DNA of 64,000 nt from Aeromicrobium phoceense (GCF_013868155.1 NZ_JACEOG010000001.1:682001-746000); one strand, 5' to 3'; counted from the stretch's first letter, positions 52,261 to 61,261 are shown. Translations and numbers: made by a program. Notes: generated by a model not told the origin, from the letters alone.

Positions 52261-52871
52261 AGGTCGACCCCAAGAGGCAGATCTCCACGTACACCGCACC
52301 ACGTGGTGCATTCGAGATCGTCACCGTCCCACCGATCCGCTACCTGATGATCGACGGGCACGGCGATCCGAACGAGCGCGGCCAGTACGAGGACGCCCTC
52401 ACGACCCTGTATCCCGTCGCCTACAACCTGAAGTTCCTCAGCAAGCGCGAGCTCGACCGCGACTACGTCGTGCCGCCGCTCGAGGCGCTGTGGTGGGGCG
52501 ACGACATGGCCGCGTTCACCACCGCGCGCGACAAGTCGCGGTGGGACTGGACGGTGCTGAGCCTCGTCCCCGACTGGATCGAGGACGCCCACGTCGACGA
52601 GGCGCGCGCCACCGTGGCCGGCAAGGGCGGCGCGCCCCGGCTGGACGTCCTGCGGGTGCAGAGGCTCGACGAGGGCCGGTGCGTCCAGACGCTGCACGTA
52701 GGTCCGTACGACGCCGAGGGCCCGGTGTTGGAGCGGATGCACGACGAGTTCATCCCCGCCCATGGCCTGCGGCTCACCGGCAGGCACCACGAGATCTACC
52801 TCAGCGACCCGCGCCGCGCCGCCCCCGAGAAGCTCCGCACGATCCTGCGCCAGCCGGTCGTCGACCTCTGA
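52257..52871 (+). CDS. GyrI-like domain protein
   Basis: The 204-residue cytoplasmic protein has the GyrI-like small-molecule-binding fold (APRGAFEIVTVPPIRYLMIDGHGDPN at the start; QTLHVGPYDAEGPVLERMHDEFIPAHGLRLTGRHHEIYLSDPRR-type end). Members bind or hydrolyse hydrophobic cyclic compounds, and no DNA-binding domain is present. It overlaps the PucR gene by four bases, so both are translated together; a ligand-sensing or detoxifying role is plausible. Confidence 0.85.
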   Translation: MKVDPKRQISTYTAPRGAFEIVTVPPIRYLMIDGHGDPNERGQYEDALTTLYPVAYNLKFLSKRELDRDYVVPPLEALWWGDDMAAFTTARDKSRWDWTVLSLVPDWIEDAHVDEARATVAGKGGAPRLDVLRVQRLDEGRCVQTLHVGPYDAEGPVLERMHDEFIPAHGLRLTGRHHEIYLSDPRRAAPEKLRTILRQPVVDL

Positions 52872-52894
52872 GCCGGCGGCTGCGCGGCACCTCC

Positions 52895-52900
52895 TACGGT
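52895..52900 (+). promoter_or_regulatory. Leaderless -10 (TACGGT) of the IMPase-sirtuin operon
   Basis: TACGGT, 6 bases before the GTG at 52907. GGAGG occupies the spacer, so a leadered reading from an upstream promoter is also possible. Confidence 0.45.
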
Positions 52901-52906
52901 GGAGGC

Positions 52907-53686
52907 GTGACCGTGACCCCCGCCGACGCGAACCTGGCCCGAGACCTCGTCGTGGAGGCCGCGGCGCTCGCCGCCGGCATCCGCGCCACCGGCGATCTCG
53001 GCACCCGCGCCAAGACCAACGTGTCCGACGTGGTGACCGAGGCCGATCTCGCCGCCGAGGCCCTCGTGGTGGAGCGCCTCGACCGCGAGCGCCCCGACGA
53101 CGGACTGCTGGGCGAGGAGGGCACCTCGCGCGACGGCACGTCCGGCCGGCGCTGGGTGATCGACCCGGTCGACGGGACCTACAACTTCTCCACCGGGTCC
53201 GACTACTGGTGCTCGGCGATCGCGCTGGCCGAGGGGGACGAGGTCCTGCTGGGCGCAGTGGCGCACCACGCCTCGGGCACCGTGCTCGTGGGCGGTCCGG
53301 GCCTGCACACCACCCGCAACGGCGAGCCGCTGACGCCGATCGCCGACGCGCCGCTCGCCGGACTCGGCGCCGCGACCTACGCCCACCCCGGCTTCATCGG
53401 CAGCGGCGCCGGCTTCGAGGCGTGGGTGCGCGCCGCCGCGCTGCCCGCCACGATCCGGATGCTCGGCTCGGGCTCCATGGACCTCGTCGGGGTGGCCATC
53501 GGCCGGCTCGGCTGCTGGTTCCAGCACAGCACCCCCGACTGGGACTGGCTGCCCGGCACCGCGCTGGTCGCCGGCCTCGGCGGGGCCGCCGAGCGCATCG
53601 ACGCCCACGGGCTGGTCTGGTCGGTCGCGGGGCCGCGCACCGCCGTGCGCGAGATCGGCGACGCCCTGCGAGGGAGCGTGGCGTGA
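52907..53686 (+). CDS. Inositol monophosphatase family protein
   Basis: The 259-residue Mg-dependent phosphatase has GEEG (about 69-72), the metal-binding DPVDGTYNF (86-94) and a C-terminal WDWLPGTALV in place of the usual WDxAAG. Substrates in the family include inositol 1-phosphate, histidinol phosphate and nucleotide phosphates. It overlaps the following sirtuin gene in GTGA, so the two are coupled. Confidence 0.92.
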   Translation: MTVTPADANLARDLVVEAAALAAGIRATGDLGTRAKTNVSDVVTEADLAAEALVVERLDRERPDDGLLGEEGTSRDGTSGRRWVIDPVDGTYNFSTGSDYWCSAIALAEGDEVLLGAVAHHASGTVLVGGPGLHTTRNGEPLTPIADAPLAGLGAATYAHPGFIGSGAGFEAWVRAAALPATIRMLGSGSMDLVGVAIGRLGCWFQHSTPDWDWLPGTALVAGLGGAAERIDAHGLVWSVAGPRTAVREIGDALRGSVA

Positions 53687-54372
53687 AGGTCGTCGTCCTG
53701 ACGGGCGCCGGGATCTCGGCCGAGAGCGGCCTGGCCACGTTCCGCGACGCCGACGGGCTCTGGGAGGGGCACCGGCCCGAGGACGTGGCGACGCCGCAGG
53801 CGTTCCGGCGCGATCGACGCCTGGTCCAGCGGTTCTACGACGAGCGCCGCGCGTCGCTCGGCCGCGTGCGGCCCAACGCGGCGCACGTGGCGCTCGCCCG
53901 GCTCGAGGAGGCGCTCGGCGACGACCTCCTGCTGGTGACGCAGAACGTCGACGACCTCCACGAGCGCGGCGGCTCGCGCCGCGTGCTGCACATGCACGGC
54001 GAGCTGCGCCGGGTGCGGTGCCAGCGCTGCGAGTCACGGCACGCCTGGGAGGGCACGCTGGCCGACGAGCCCCGCTGCCCGTCCTGCAACCGGCGGCGGG
54101 CGCTGCGACCCGACATCGTCTGGTTCGGCGAGTACCCCCACGGGATGGACGAGATCCACGAGGCGCTGACCGAAGTGGACGTGTTCGCCGCGATCGGCAC
54201 CTCCGGCGTGGTCTACCCAGCTGCGGGGTTCGTCGACTACGCCCACGCAGCCGGCGCCACCACGGTGGAGCTCAACCTCGTCCCGACCCCGAACGGCGAC
54301 TTCCACACCACCTACGAGGGCCCGGCCACCGAGGTCGTCCCGCGCTGGGTGGACCACCTGCTCGGGACCTGA
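53683..54372 (+). CDS. cobB: NAD-dependent protein deacylase (sirtuin, class III)
   Basis: The 229-residue Sir2 protein has the NAD motif TGAGISAESGLATFRD, TQNVDDLH, catalytic His105 (HMHGEL), and four zinc cysteines (Cys113, 116, 132, 135). Tyr52 and Arg55 match the YxxR pair that gives class III sirtuins preference for succinyl and malonyl lysine, so desuccinylase activity is expected. The ORF is open far upstream in the IMPase region but the GTGA overlap marks the start. Confidence 0.93.
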   Translation: MKVVVLTGAGISAESGLATFRDADGLWEGHRPEDVATPQAFRRDRRLVQRFYDERRASLGRVRPNAAHVALARLEEALGDDLLLVTQNVDDLHERGGSRRVLHMHGELRRVRCQRCESRHAWEGTLADEPRCPSCNRRRALRPDIVWFGEYPHGMDEIHEALTEVDVFAAIGTSGVVYPAAGFVDYAHAAGATTVELNLVPTPNGDFHTTYEGPATEVVPRWVDHLLGT

Positions 54373-54385
54373 GCCACTGGCGGGG

Positions 54386-55228
54386 TCAGGCGCCGAGCGG
54401 GCCGCCGCCGGGAGGTGCGGCCTCGAGCACCTCGACCTCGTCGCCGACGCGGACCACCGCACCGGGCGTCTCGGGGATGAGGTTCACCGCGAACCACGCC
54501 TTCTTCCCGAACCGCCGGGTGCGGGCGAGCGTGCGCAGCGGCTCCTTGCCGCCGGTCACCGCGCCCGAGCCGTGATCGGCCTCCAGCGTGGTGATGACGC
54601 AGCGCGCGCAGCCCTTCACCGCGCGGAACGTCGCATCGCCGACCCGCAGCAGGCGCCAGTCGTCCTCGGCCCACGGCAGGTCGCCGTCCACGACGAGGTT
54701 CGGTCGCATCCGCGACATCGGGACCGGCTCACCGCCGCCCTCCTCGATCGACGCGTTGAGGGCGGCCAGCGACGCCTCGGTCGCGACGAGCAGCGGGTAG
54801 CCGTCGGCGAGGCTGACGCGGTCCTCGGGGCGCGCGAAGCCGGTGATCGGCCGGCGGGTGGGGTCGTCGAGGTGGACCAGCCGGACCGCCCCGCCGAGCA
54901 GCTCGCTCAGCCAGGCCGACGCGTCGGTGGCCTCGGCGGCGGTGAACTCCGTCTTCCACAGCCTGACCGGCACCTGGCGTGCCGGATCGGGCGGTGCGAC
55001 CTCGAACGGCGCGGCCCCGGGCGCGCTGAGGTGCAGGCCGCCGTCAGTGAGCCGCGGGTGCACCGTGAGCAGCCGGTGCGACTCGCGCGCGGAGATGAAG
55101 TGGCCCGCCTCGTCCACCACCATCCAGCGGCGGTCGCCGACGAGTCCCCACGGCTCGACCTCGGCCGCCGCGAGGTCCTCGACCCGGGCGGACTTCAGGG
55201 GGTAGCGGTGCAAGGAGGTGAGGCGCAC
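54386..55228 (-). CDS. MOSC domain protein (YcbX/mARC-like)
   Basis: The 280-residue protein has the MOSC N-terminal barrel (LHRYPLKSARVEDLAAAEVEPWGLVGDRRWMVVDE) and the MOSC domain with RMRPNLVVDGDLPWAEDDW and the molybdenum-cofactor cysteine in VKGCARCVIT. It resembles YcbX without the ferredoxin domain, suggesting reduction of N-hydroxylated substrates with a separate partner. GTG start is 6 bases after TAGCCT. Confidence 0.9.
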   Translation of the reverse strand: MRLTSLHRYPLKSARVEDLAAAEVEPWGLVGDRRWMVVDEAGHFISARESHRLLTVHPRLTDGGLHLSAPGAAPFEVAPPDPARQVPVRLWKTEFTAAEATDASAWLSELLGGAVRLVHLDDPTRRPITGFARPEDRVSLADGYPLLVATEASLAALNASIEEGGGEPVPMSRMRPNLVVDGDLPWAEDDWRLLRVGDATFRAVKGCARCVITTLEADHGSGAVTGGKEPLRTLARTRRFGKKAWFAVNLIPETPGAVVRVGDEVEVLEAAPPGGGPLGA

Positions 55229-55234
55229 CGGTTC

Positions 55235-55240
55235 AGGCTA
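55235..55240 (-). promoter_or_regulatory. Leaderless -10 (TAGCCT) of the MOSC gene
   Basis: TAGCCT on the minus strand, 6 bases before the GTG at 55228. Confidence 0.5.
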
Positions 55241-55286
55241 CGGGTGCGAGAGCGGTGCTGGGCCGGTCCCACCGAGGTCTGCGACG

Positions 55287-56477
55287 ATGTCAGGCGTGGA
55301 CAGTCGATCCGAGGCCCTCAGCCGGGCGTCCTCACGATCGTCCGCACGCCGCGCCGAGCGCGGCATCGCCCTCGTCGCCCCCACGATGCGTGCCGTGGTG
55401 CTGGTGCAGATCCTGCTCGCCGCCGCCTCCGGCGCCGGCGTCGCGGAGCACCGCGGTGCCTACTGGGCACTGACGCTCTCCGTCGTCGCGGTCTCGCTGC
55501 TGCTGATCGTGCAGTGCCTGGTCACCGGCTCGGTGCGCCGCGGCGCCTGGCACGTGCCCGACCTGCTGCTCGCGTGGCTCGCCGTTCCCGCGATGAACCT
55601 GCTGCTGCCCGACCCGTTCGTCGTGGGCACGTGGGAGGCGTGGGCCTCGGGCTTCGCCGTCAACGTCGGGGCGCTGGCGGCCGCGTGGCTGCCGCCCGGA
55701 GTGGCGATGGTCCACGGCGTGGCGCTCGGCGGCTGGTACCTCGCCTGGACCCTCACGGCGAACACCACGTCGTGGGAGACCAGCCTCAGCAATGCGCTCA
55801 CGATCCCCGGCTACGCCCTCGTCGTCGCGCTGCTGACCCACTACCTGCGCGGCCTCGCGGTGGACGCCGACCAGTCCCGCGAGGACGCCGTCGCCGCCAC
55901 GCGCGCCCTCGAGCTGGAGCGCTACCAGCTCACCGTCCACGACGCCTCGAGCATCCTGCGGCTGCTGTCCGACGAGGACACTCCTGCCGAGGTGCTGCCG
56001 GGGCTGCGGCTCCAGGCCGACCGTGAGGCCCAGCGACTGCGCACGTACCTCGGTGCCGAGCCGGCACGGATCGACTCCTCGGCCCGCACCGTCGGGACCA
56101 TGCTCGCGCACGCGCTCGAAGGGTTCGAGGACCTGCCGGTCGAGCCGGCCGTGGCCCTCGGCGCCCACGTGGAGCTGGACGACGCGGTGTGGACGGCCGT
56201 CGGACGGGCGGTCACCACCGTCCTGCACAACGTGCGGCTGCACGCGAAGGCGGACCAGGTGGTGGTGCACGCCGACACCGACGGCTCCACGTGGGAGGTC
56301 GTGGTGTCCGACGACGGGGTGGGCTTCGACCAGGGGAACCAGCCGCTCGGCTTCGGTCTCGACACGCAGGTCGGCCAGGCGCTGCGCGACGTCGGCGTGA
56401 CCGTGGACGTCAGCTCGGCGCCGGGCCGCGGAACCTCGGTGACCATCACCGGGCCGGTGGCGGAGGTGGACGCATGA
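55287..56477 (+). CDS. Sensor histidine kinase
   Basis: The 396-residue protein has five or six N-terminal membrane helices (about 28-195), then a helical segment whose VHDAS (His218) is the probable phosphoacceptor, and an HATPase domain with N-box LHNVRLHAKA, G1 DDGVGFD and G2 GFGLDT, HisKA_3/NarL type. The conserved residues of the H-box are partly altered. ATG 55287 is chosen; GTG 55296 is possible. It overlaps the response regulator gene in ATGA. Confidence 0.88.
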   Translation: MSGVDSRSEALSRASSRSSARRAERGIALVAPTMRAVVLVQILLAAASGAGVAEHRGAYWALTLSVVAVSLLLIVQCLVTGSVRRGAWHVPDLLLAWLAVPAMNLLLPDPFVVGTWEAWASGFAVNVGALAAAWLPPGVAMVHGVALGGWYLAWTLTANTTSWETSLSNALTIPGYALVVALLTHYLRGLAVDADQSREDAVAATRALELERYQLTVHDASSILRLLSDEDTPAEVLPGLRLQADREAQRLRTYLGAEPARIDSSARTVGTMLAHALEGFEDLPVEPAVALGAHVELDDAVWTAVGRAVTTVLHNVRLHAKADQVVVHADTDGSTWEVVVSDDGVGFDQGNQPLGFGLDTQVGQALRDVGVTVDVSSAPGRGTSVTITGPVAEVDA

Positions 56478-57133
56478 CCGTGCGACGCACGCGTGTGGTG
56501 GTGATCGACGACAGCACCGTGATCCGCGGCGGTTTCGCCACCGTGCACCCGGGGCTCGACGTCGTGGCGACCTACGCCAGCGTGGAGGACTTCGAGGCCG
56601 CGCCGGTGCACTGCGACGTCGTCGTCCTCGACCTGCTCCTGCGCGGTCCCCAGGGCACGTCGACCACCACGAAGCAGGGCCGCGCGGCCATCCGCGCCCT
56701 GCGCGAGCGCGGGCTGCGGGTGTGCCTCTACACCGATGAGCGCCGCCCCATCGTGCTCGCGCTGTGCCTGCGTGCCGGCGCGCTCGGCGTGGTCCACAAG
56801 GCCGACCCGCCCCACGTCACGATGCAGGCGATCGAGGACGTCCGCAGCGACCGCGTCGTGGTCACCCAGTCGCTCGTCGGGCTGACCGAGCTGCTCGACC
56901 GCCGCGGCGCCCGGCTCGACCTCAGCACCCGCCAGCGCGAGGTGATCTCGGGCCGTGCCCGCGGCCGGCACTGGGCCGACATCGCCGCCACCCTCTACAT
57001 CACCGAGGACACGGCCCGGGAGCACTACCGGGTGGCCTGCCGCAAGCTGCGCGACTACCTCCAGCACACCAGTCCGGGCGACATCGAGCGCGCGGTGGGG
57101 CTTGCCCCGGGGGACGTCCTCGACGAGGAGTGA
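56474..57133 (+). CDS. Response regulator with C-terminal helix-turn-helix
   Basis: The 219-residue regulator has a receiver domain (acidic Asp12-Asp13, phosphoacceptor Asp53 in VVLDLLLRGPQG) and a LuxR/sigma-4-like helix-turn-helix (LSTRQREVISGRARGRHWADIAATL ... TAREHYRVACRKLRDYL, about 155-203). Partner of the overlapping sensor kinase. The receiver loop after Asp53 is longer than usual (GTSTTTKQGRAAI). Target genes unknown. Confidence 0.9.
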   Translation: MTVRRTRVVVIDDSTVIRGGFATVHPGLDVVATYASVEDFEAAPVHCDVVVLDLLLRGPQGTSTTTKQGRAAIRALRERGLRVCLYTDERRPIVLALCLRAGALGVVHKADPPHVTMQAIEDVRSDRVVVTQSLVGLTELLDRRGARLDLSTRQREVISGRARGRHWADIAATLYITEDTAREHYRVACRKLRDYLQHTSPGDIERAVGLAPGDVLDEE

Positions 57134-57246
57134 CCCCCCGATTCCGGGGGTTCCGACGCCGGGCGCGCGCCCGCAGGATGGAACAGGGACTGGGCCGGCC
57201 CGCATGGTGCCGGCCTCGCCCCATCGGGAGGGACCTACTCGGGGGG

Positions 57247-57289
57247 ACGCATCGACCGGGACGCGCCGCGCGCGCCCCGGCCGATGCGT
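57247..57289. terminator. 13-bp hairpin after the response regulator gene
   Basis: ACGCATCGACCGG (57247-57259) and CCGGCCGATGCGT (57277-57289) pair with one mismatch around a GC-rich 17-base loop, between convergent genes. A shorter ACCCCC/GGGGGT stem (57133-57151) also follows the response regulator stop. Either could end its transcript. Confidence 0.6.
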
Positions 57290-57305
57290 GTCTGAGGTCC
57301 TCCGG

Positions 57306-57779
57306 TCAGCGGACCAGCAGCCTCTCGATGTTGTCGAAGGCCTGCCGCGCGTTGCCGCGCCACATCCGGCCGAAGACCGGCATCGCCAGGCGGCCGAGAC
57401 GCCCTTCGGGGCGCACCGTCCACGTCCAGCCGATGCGGACGCCGGTTCCCGCCGGCTCGAACGTCCAAGCGCCGTCGAGCGACGTGATCAGGTGCTTCAT
57501 CGGGCCCGTGATGCCGGAGATCCGGTAGGTGAACCGCGACGGGCTCTCGACCGCCGTCAGCTCCTCGCGCATCGTGCCGCCGTCCGCCAGGACGATGGTG
57601 CGCGTCTGCCCGGGCGTGCGCCACGGGCCCTCCTGGTCGCGGACCTGCGCGATGCGCGGGATCGCGGCGTACCGGCGGTCGAACAGCGCCGTGAGGTCGA
57701 GCTCGAGCAGCCGCTCGAACGCCTCGGCCACCTCGAGCGGGTAGGTGCGGGTGTAGCGCAGAACCACGTGGTCGGTCAT
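57306..57779 (-). CDS. SRPBCC family protein (polyketide cyclase/DUF2505-like)
   Basis: The 157-residue cytoplasmic START-like lipid or ligand-binding protein has TDHVVLRYTRTYPLEVAEAFERLLELDLTALFDRRYAAIPRIAQVRDQEGPW-type N-terminal half and a C-terminal helix (FGRMWRGNARQAFDNIERLLV). The family lacks a single function. The frame is open upstream, but ATG 57779 matches the fold start and is 6 bases after TACGGT. Confidence 0.82.
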   Translation of the reverse strand: MTDHVVLRYTRTYPLEVAEAFERLLELDLTALFDRRYAAIPRIAQVRDQEGPWRTPGQTRTIVLADGGTMREELTAVESPSRFTYRISGITGPMKHLITSLDGAWTFEPAGTGVRIGWTWTVRPEGRLGRLAMPVFGRMWRGNARQAFDNIERLLVR

Positions 57780-57785
57780 GCCCCG

Positions 57786-57791
57786 ACCGTA
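57786..57791 (-). promoter_or_regulatory. Leaderless -10 (TACGGT) of the SRPBCC gene
   Basis: TACGGT on the minus strand, 6 bases before the ATG at 57779. Confidence 0.5.
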
Positions 57792-57870
57792 GGCGGCAGC
57801 CCCCACGATGACCAGCGTTGCGGACCCGAGATCTTGCGGGTGCCCGTGGGCCGGGCGAGGCTGGGACGCG

Positions 57871-58446
57871 ATGAGCAATCTCGACGAGCTGGTCCAGGTC
57901 GTCACCGCCCGCCAGCGTGAGCTCGGCCGCCCGGCGATCGTCGGCATCTCGGGGTTCGGTGGGTCGGGCAAGTCCACCCTCGCCCGTCGCCTGGTTGCCG
58001 CCCTGCCCGACGCCGTGCGGCTGCGCGGTGACGACTTCCTCGACCCGGTGCGGGTGCACCGGCGCTCGCCCGACTGGGACGGCGTCGAGCGCGACCGGCT
58101 CGTGGACGACGTGCTCCGCCCGTTCCGCGACGAGGTCCCCGGGGAGTTCCAGCGCTACGACTGGGACCGAGGCCGCCTCACCGAGCCCGAGCCGGTGCCG
58201 CGCGCCGACGTGCTCGTGATCGACCTCGTGGGTCTGTTCCACCCCACGACGCTGCCGCTGCTCGACCTGGCGGTCTGGTGCGAGATCGACCTGTGGACCG
58301 CGACCCAGCGCGGCATCGCGCGCGACCGCGACGACGGCAACGACCACGACCGCGTGTGGACCGAGGTCTGGGAGCCGAACGAGCGCGACTTCGAGCAGCG
58401 GTTCGCCCCGCGCGAGGTCGCCGACGTGCTCTTCCCGACCCGCTGA
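57871..58446 (+). CDS. Uridine-kinase-like P-loop protein
   Basis: The 191-residue P-loop NTPase of the uridine kinase/phosphoribulokinase-like group has Walker A GFGGSGKST, VRLRGDDFLDPVRVHRRSPDWDGVERDRL and VPRADVLVIDLVG. It is shorter than housekeeping uridine kinases, and the acceptor cannot be told. ATG 57871 is preferred over upstream starts because the P-loop domain begins here. Monocistronic. Confidence 0.85.
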   Translation: MSNLDELVQVVTARQRELGRPAIVGISGFGGSGKSTLARRLVAALPDAVRLRGDDFLDPVRVHRRSPDWDGVERDRLVDDVLRPFRDEVPGEFQRYDWDRGRLTEPEPVPRADVLVIDLVGLFHPTTLPLLDLAVWCEIDLWTATQRGIARDRDDGNDHDRVWTEVWEPNERDFEQRFAPREVADVLFPTR

Positions 58447-58485
58447 GCGCTCACGCGCCACCCTGCGAGTCCCCGGGGCCCCGCC

Positions 58486-58491
58486 TAGCGT
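58486..58491 (+). promoter_or_regulatory. Leaderless -10 (TAGCGT) of the TspO-like gene
   Basis: TAGCGT, 6 bases before the ATG at 58498. Confidence 0.5.
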
Positions 58492-58497
58492 GGAGGC

Positions 58498-59250
58498 ATG
58501 ACCTCCACCGACGTGCACACCGATCGTCGGCTCGGGTGGGCCCTGCTCGCGGCGGCGATCGCGCAGATCGTCGCCCCGGTGGTCCAGGCCCTCGCCGACG
58601 TCGCCCGGCCCGGCGACGACAGCGACTCGCTGCTCATCACCCCGGCCGGCTGGGCGTTCTCGATCTGGAGCCTCATCTACGGACTCGCCCTGGCCCACGC
58701 GATCGTCACCCTGTGGCGCGGCGACGGAGTCGGGAAGCGGCGCTTCGTGGTCGACCTGATCCTGCTCTACGTCGGTGCGACCGTCTGGATCGCGGTGTCG
58801 GCGGCCGCCATCAGCTGGGCGACGTTCCTCGTGCTGGCCTTCATGACCGTCGTGGCGATCGACGCAGCCCGCCTCGCGGCGCACACCCGCCCGGCCGAGC
58901 CCGCGTGGACCACGTGGCTCGCCCGCGCGACCTCGGGCATCTACGCCGGCTGGGTCAGCGCGGCGGTCTTCCTCAACCTCGGCACGGGGGTGCTCGAGCT
59001 CGACCTCGCCGAGCCCGACGACCGCGGCTGGCAGATCGCGCTGCTCGTCGTGGCCGTCGTCTTCGCCCTCGCGGTGAATTCGCAGCTGCCGCGGAGCCCG
59101 GGCTACGCGGCCGCGGTCGTCTGGGCGCTGATCGGCATCGTCGCCGCCGTCGCGGGGGAGTCGACGACGGCGCTGGTCATCGCGGTCGCGGCCATCGTGC
59201 TGCTGGCGGCGCAGACGGCGTGGCAGTCCTCGCGAGCGCTCCCGGACTGA
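58498..59250 (+). CDS. TspO/MBR-like membrane protein
   Basis: The 250-residue protein has seven or so hydrophobic segments and the tryptophan-rich motif LITPAGWAFSIWSLIYGLAL, typical of the tryptophan-rich sensory protein group. True TspO has five helices and about 160 residues; this longer version is common in actinobacteria and its ligand is unknown. It is separated from the amidase gene by 121 bases. Confidence 0.82.
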   Translation: MTSTDVHTDRRLGWALLAAAIAQIVAPVVQALADVARPGDDSDSLLITPAGWAFSIWSLIYGLALAHAIVTLWRGDGVGKRRFVVDLILLYVGATVWIAVSAAAISWATFLVLAFMTVVAIDAARLAAHTRPAEPAWTTWLARATSGIYAGWVSAAVFLNLGTGVLELDLAEPDDRGWQIALLVVAVVFALAVNSQLPRSPGYAAAVVWALIGIVAAVAGESTTALVIAVAAIVLLAAQTAWQSSRALPD

Positions 59251-59331
59251 CGCGACACCACTCGTAACCCGGGCGACCCGCAGTTCTCCGCCCCAACACC
59301 CACACGAAACACCTGCGCAACATCGCGTTCC

Positions 59332-59337
59332 TAGCGT
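59332..59337 (+). promoter_or_regulatory. -10 (TAGCGT) of the amidase-cohesin operon
   Basis: TAGCGT lies 34 bases before the amidase ATG, giving a leader of about 28 bases that carries the ribosome-binding site GAGAGGAA. Unlike many neighbours, this transcript is leadered. Confidence 0.45.
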
Positions 59338-59371
59338 GACGACGTCGGGGAGATCCCACGTCGAGAGGAAC

Positions 59372-61261
59372 ATGGTGAGACGCACACCCATCCGAGCAGG
59401 GGTAGCCCTGTCACTGGCCTGCATGACCGGGGCGGTCCTGATCGCCGCCGGCACCCCGGCCACGAGCGCCGAGGGGACGACCGACGCCGGCTCGTACCTC
59501 GCTCCGCGGTTCACCGCCGCCGACCTCACCGGCGACGACGCCGTCACGCAGGAGGACGTCGACCTGCTCGCCGGCCGCGTGGGCACGACGTCGGCCGACG
59601 ACGGCTGGGCCGCGGTGTCCGCCGCCGACCACGACGGCGACGACACCATCACCGTCACCGACGTGGCCCGCCTCGCGCAGGCGATGATCTACGACGACGG
59701 GAAGTTCGAGCTCGTCGAGGCGTCGGTCCTGGACATGCAGGCCGCGATGAACGCCGGCGTGCTGACCTCGGTGGACCTCACCCGGCAGTACCTCGACCGC
59801 ATCGAGGCCTACGACAACGCGAAGGTCGACCCGGCCGCGAACGGCCGTCCGCTGAAGTCGATCATCTCGACGAACCCCGAGGCGCTCGAGCTGGCGGCCG
59901 AGGCCGACGCCGAGCGCGCCGAGACCGGCATGACGAGCGTGCTGCTCGGCATCCCCGTGGCGCTGAAGGACAACTACGACACGAAGGACATGCCCACCAC
60001 CGCCGGCTGCGCGTGCTGGGAGGAGAACCAGACGCAGGACGACGCCGAGATGGTCGAGGGGCTGCGCGCCCAGGGTGCCGTCGTGCTGGCGAAGGCCAGC
60101 CTCGACGAGTTCGCGTACGGCTTCAGCTCGCAGTTCTCCGCCTTCCAGGGCGTCACCGTGAACGGCGACACCACGACGCAGCGCAGCACGCTGGTCGCCA
60201 GCCCCTACGCCACGAGCAAGACCGCGGGCGGCTCCTCCGGCGGCACCGGCGCCTCGATCTCGGCGAACCTCGCCGCGCTCGGCTTCGGTTCCGACACCGG
60301 AGGCTCGATCCGCGTCCCGTCGAGCTACAACCAGCTCGTCGGCGTCCGTCCCACGGTGGGCCTCGCCTCGCGCGACGGCATCGTGCCGCTGGCCCTGTCG
60401 CAGGACACCGGCGGCCCGATGGCGCGCTCGGTCTCCGATGCAGCGATCGCGATGGACGCCGTGGTCGGCGTCGACGAGAACGACACGGTCACGCAGCGAC
60501 AGATCGGCAAGGTGCCGAGCTCGTACACGAAGTACCTCGACCCGAACGCCCTCGAGGGCAAGCGGATCGGCTACTTCCCGCAGATGGTCCCGTCGCTGAC
60601 CGCGACGAACGCCGGACAGGCCGCCGCGGCCCGTCGCTTCGAGCAGGCCAAGACCGACCTCGAAGCGCAGGGCGCCACCGTCGTCCCGGTGCAGATGACC
60701 GCCGAGGAGGGCACCGCGTTCACCCGGGTGCTCAACGAGGGCAGCGGCAGCACGAACGAGTTCAAGCACGACCTCGCGCAGTACATGGCGTCGCACCTGT
60801 CGCCCGAGGTCGAGGCGAACACGCTGCAGGGCATCATCGACAGCGGCAAGTTCGCGCCCGCCTACCGCTCCACGTACGTCCAGCGGAACGGCATCACCGA
60901 GGAGACCTACCAGGCGTGGGCGGGGCCGAACGGCTCGCACACGACGCAGCTCGCGCTCGGTCACACCCAGGTGACGGCCCTGCTCGACGCGCAGGACATC
61001 GACGCGGTCGTCTACCCCTCCGGAACGCAGTACGGCACCTTCAGCACCAACATGCGGCTCAGCCCGAACACCGGGATGCCGGCCGTGACGGTGCCGATGG
61101 GCGCTGACGCCGCGGACCCCTCGGCGGGCATGAACCTGGAGTTCCTGGGTCGCCAGTTCGACGAGGGACCGCTGCTGGGCCTGGCCTACGACTACGAGCA
61201 GGGCACGCGCCACCGCACCACGCCGGCGCTCTACGGCCCGCTCGCGCAGGAGGCACCGTGA
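59372..61261 (+). CDS. Secreted amidase with N-terminal dockerin-like domain
   Basis: The 629-residue exported protein has a signal peptide (residues 1-33, cleavage near ATSA-EG), then two EF-hand-type dockerin segments: 51-69 (DLTGDDAVTQEDVDLLAG) and 86-104 (DHDGDDTITVTDVARLAQ), 35 residues apart as in type I dockerins. An amidase-signature domain follows: Lys199 (PVALKDN), cis-Ser (GGSSGGTG, Ser288/289) and nucleophile Ser312 (GSDTGGSIR). All catalytic residues are present. Its stop overlaps the next gene (GTGA), which encodes a cohesin. It probably hydrolyses an amide outside the cell while docked to that partner. Start ATG has GAGAGGAA upstream. Confidence 0.9.
   Translation: MVRRTPIRAGVALSLACMTGAVLIAAGTPATSAEGTTDAGSYLAPRFTAADLTGDDAVTQEDVDLLAGRVGTTSADDGWAAVSAADHDGDDTITVTDVARLAQAMIYDDGKFELVEASVLDMQAAMNAGVLTSVDLTRQYLDRIEAYDNAKVDPAANGRPLKSIISTNPEALELAAEADAERAETGMTSVLLGIPVALKDNYDTKDMPTTAGCACWEENQTQDDAEMVEGLRAQGAVVLAKASLDEFAYGFSSQFSAFQGVTVNGDTTTQRSTLVASPYATSKTAGGSSGGTGASISANLAALGFGSDTGGSIRVPSSYNQLVGVRPTVGLASRDGIVPLALSQDTGGPMARSVSDAAIAMDAVVGVDENDTVTQRQIGKVPSSYTKYLDPNALEGKRIGYFPQMVPSLTATNAGQAAAARRFEQAKTDLEAQGATVVPVQMTAEEGTAFTRVLNEGSGSTNEFKHDLAQYMASHLSPEVEANTLQGIIDSGKFAPAYRSTYVQRNGITEETYQAWAGPNGSHTTQLALGHTQVTALLDAQDIDAVVYPSGTQYGTFSTNMRLSPNTGMPAVTVPMGADAADPSAGMNLEFLGRQFDEGPLLGLAYDYEQGTRHRTTPALYGPLAQEAP

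Noticed and set aside
57235-59658. 807-codon minus-strand ORF crossing the SRPBCC, uridine-kinase-like and TspO-like genes
   Set aside because: It spans several genuine genes and their intergenic promoters and has no recognisable domain.
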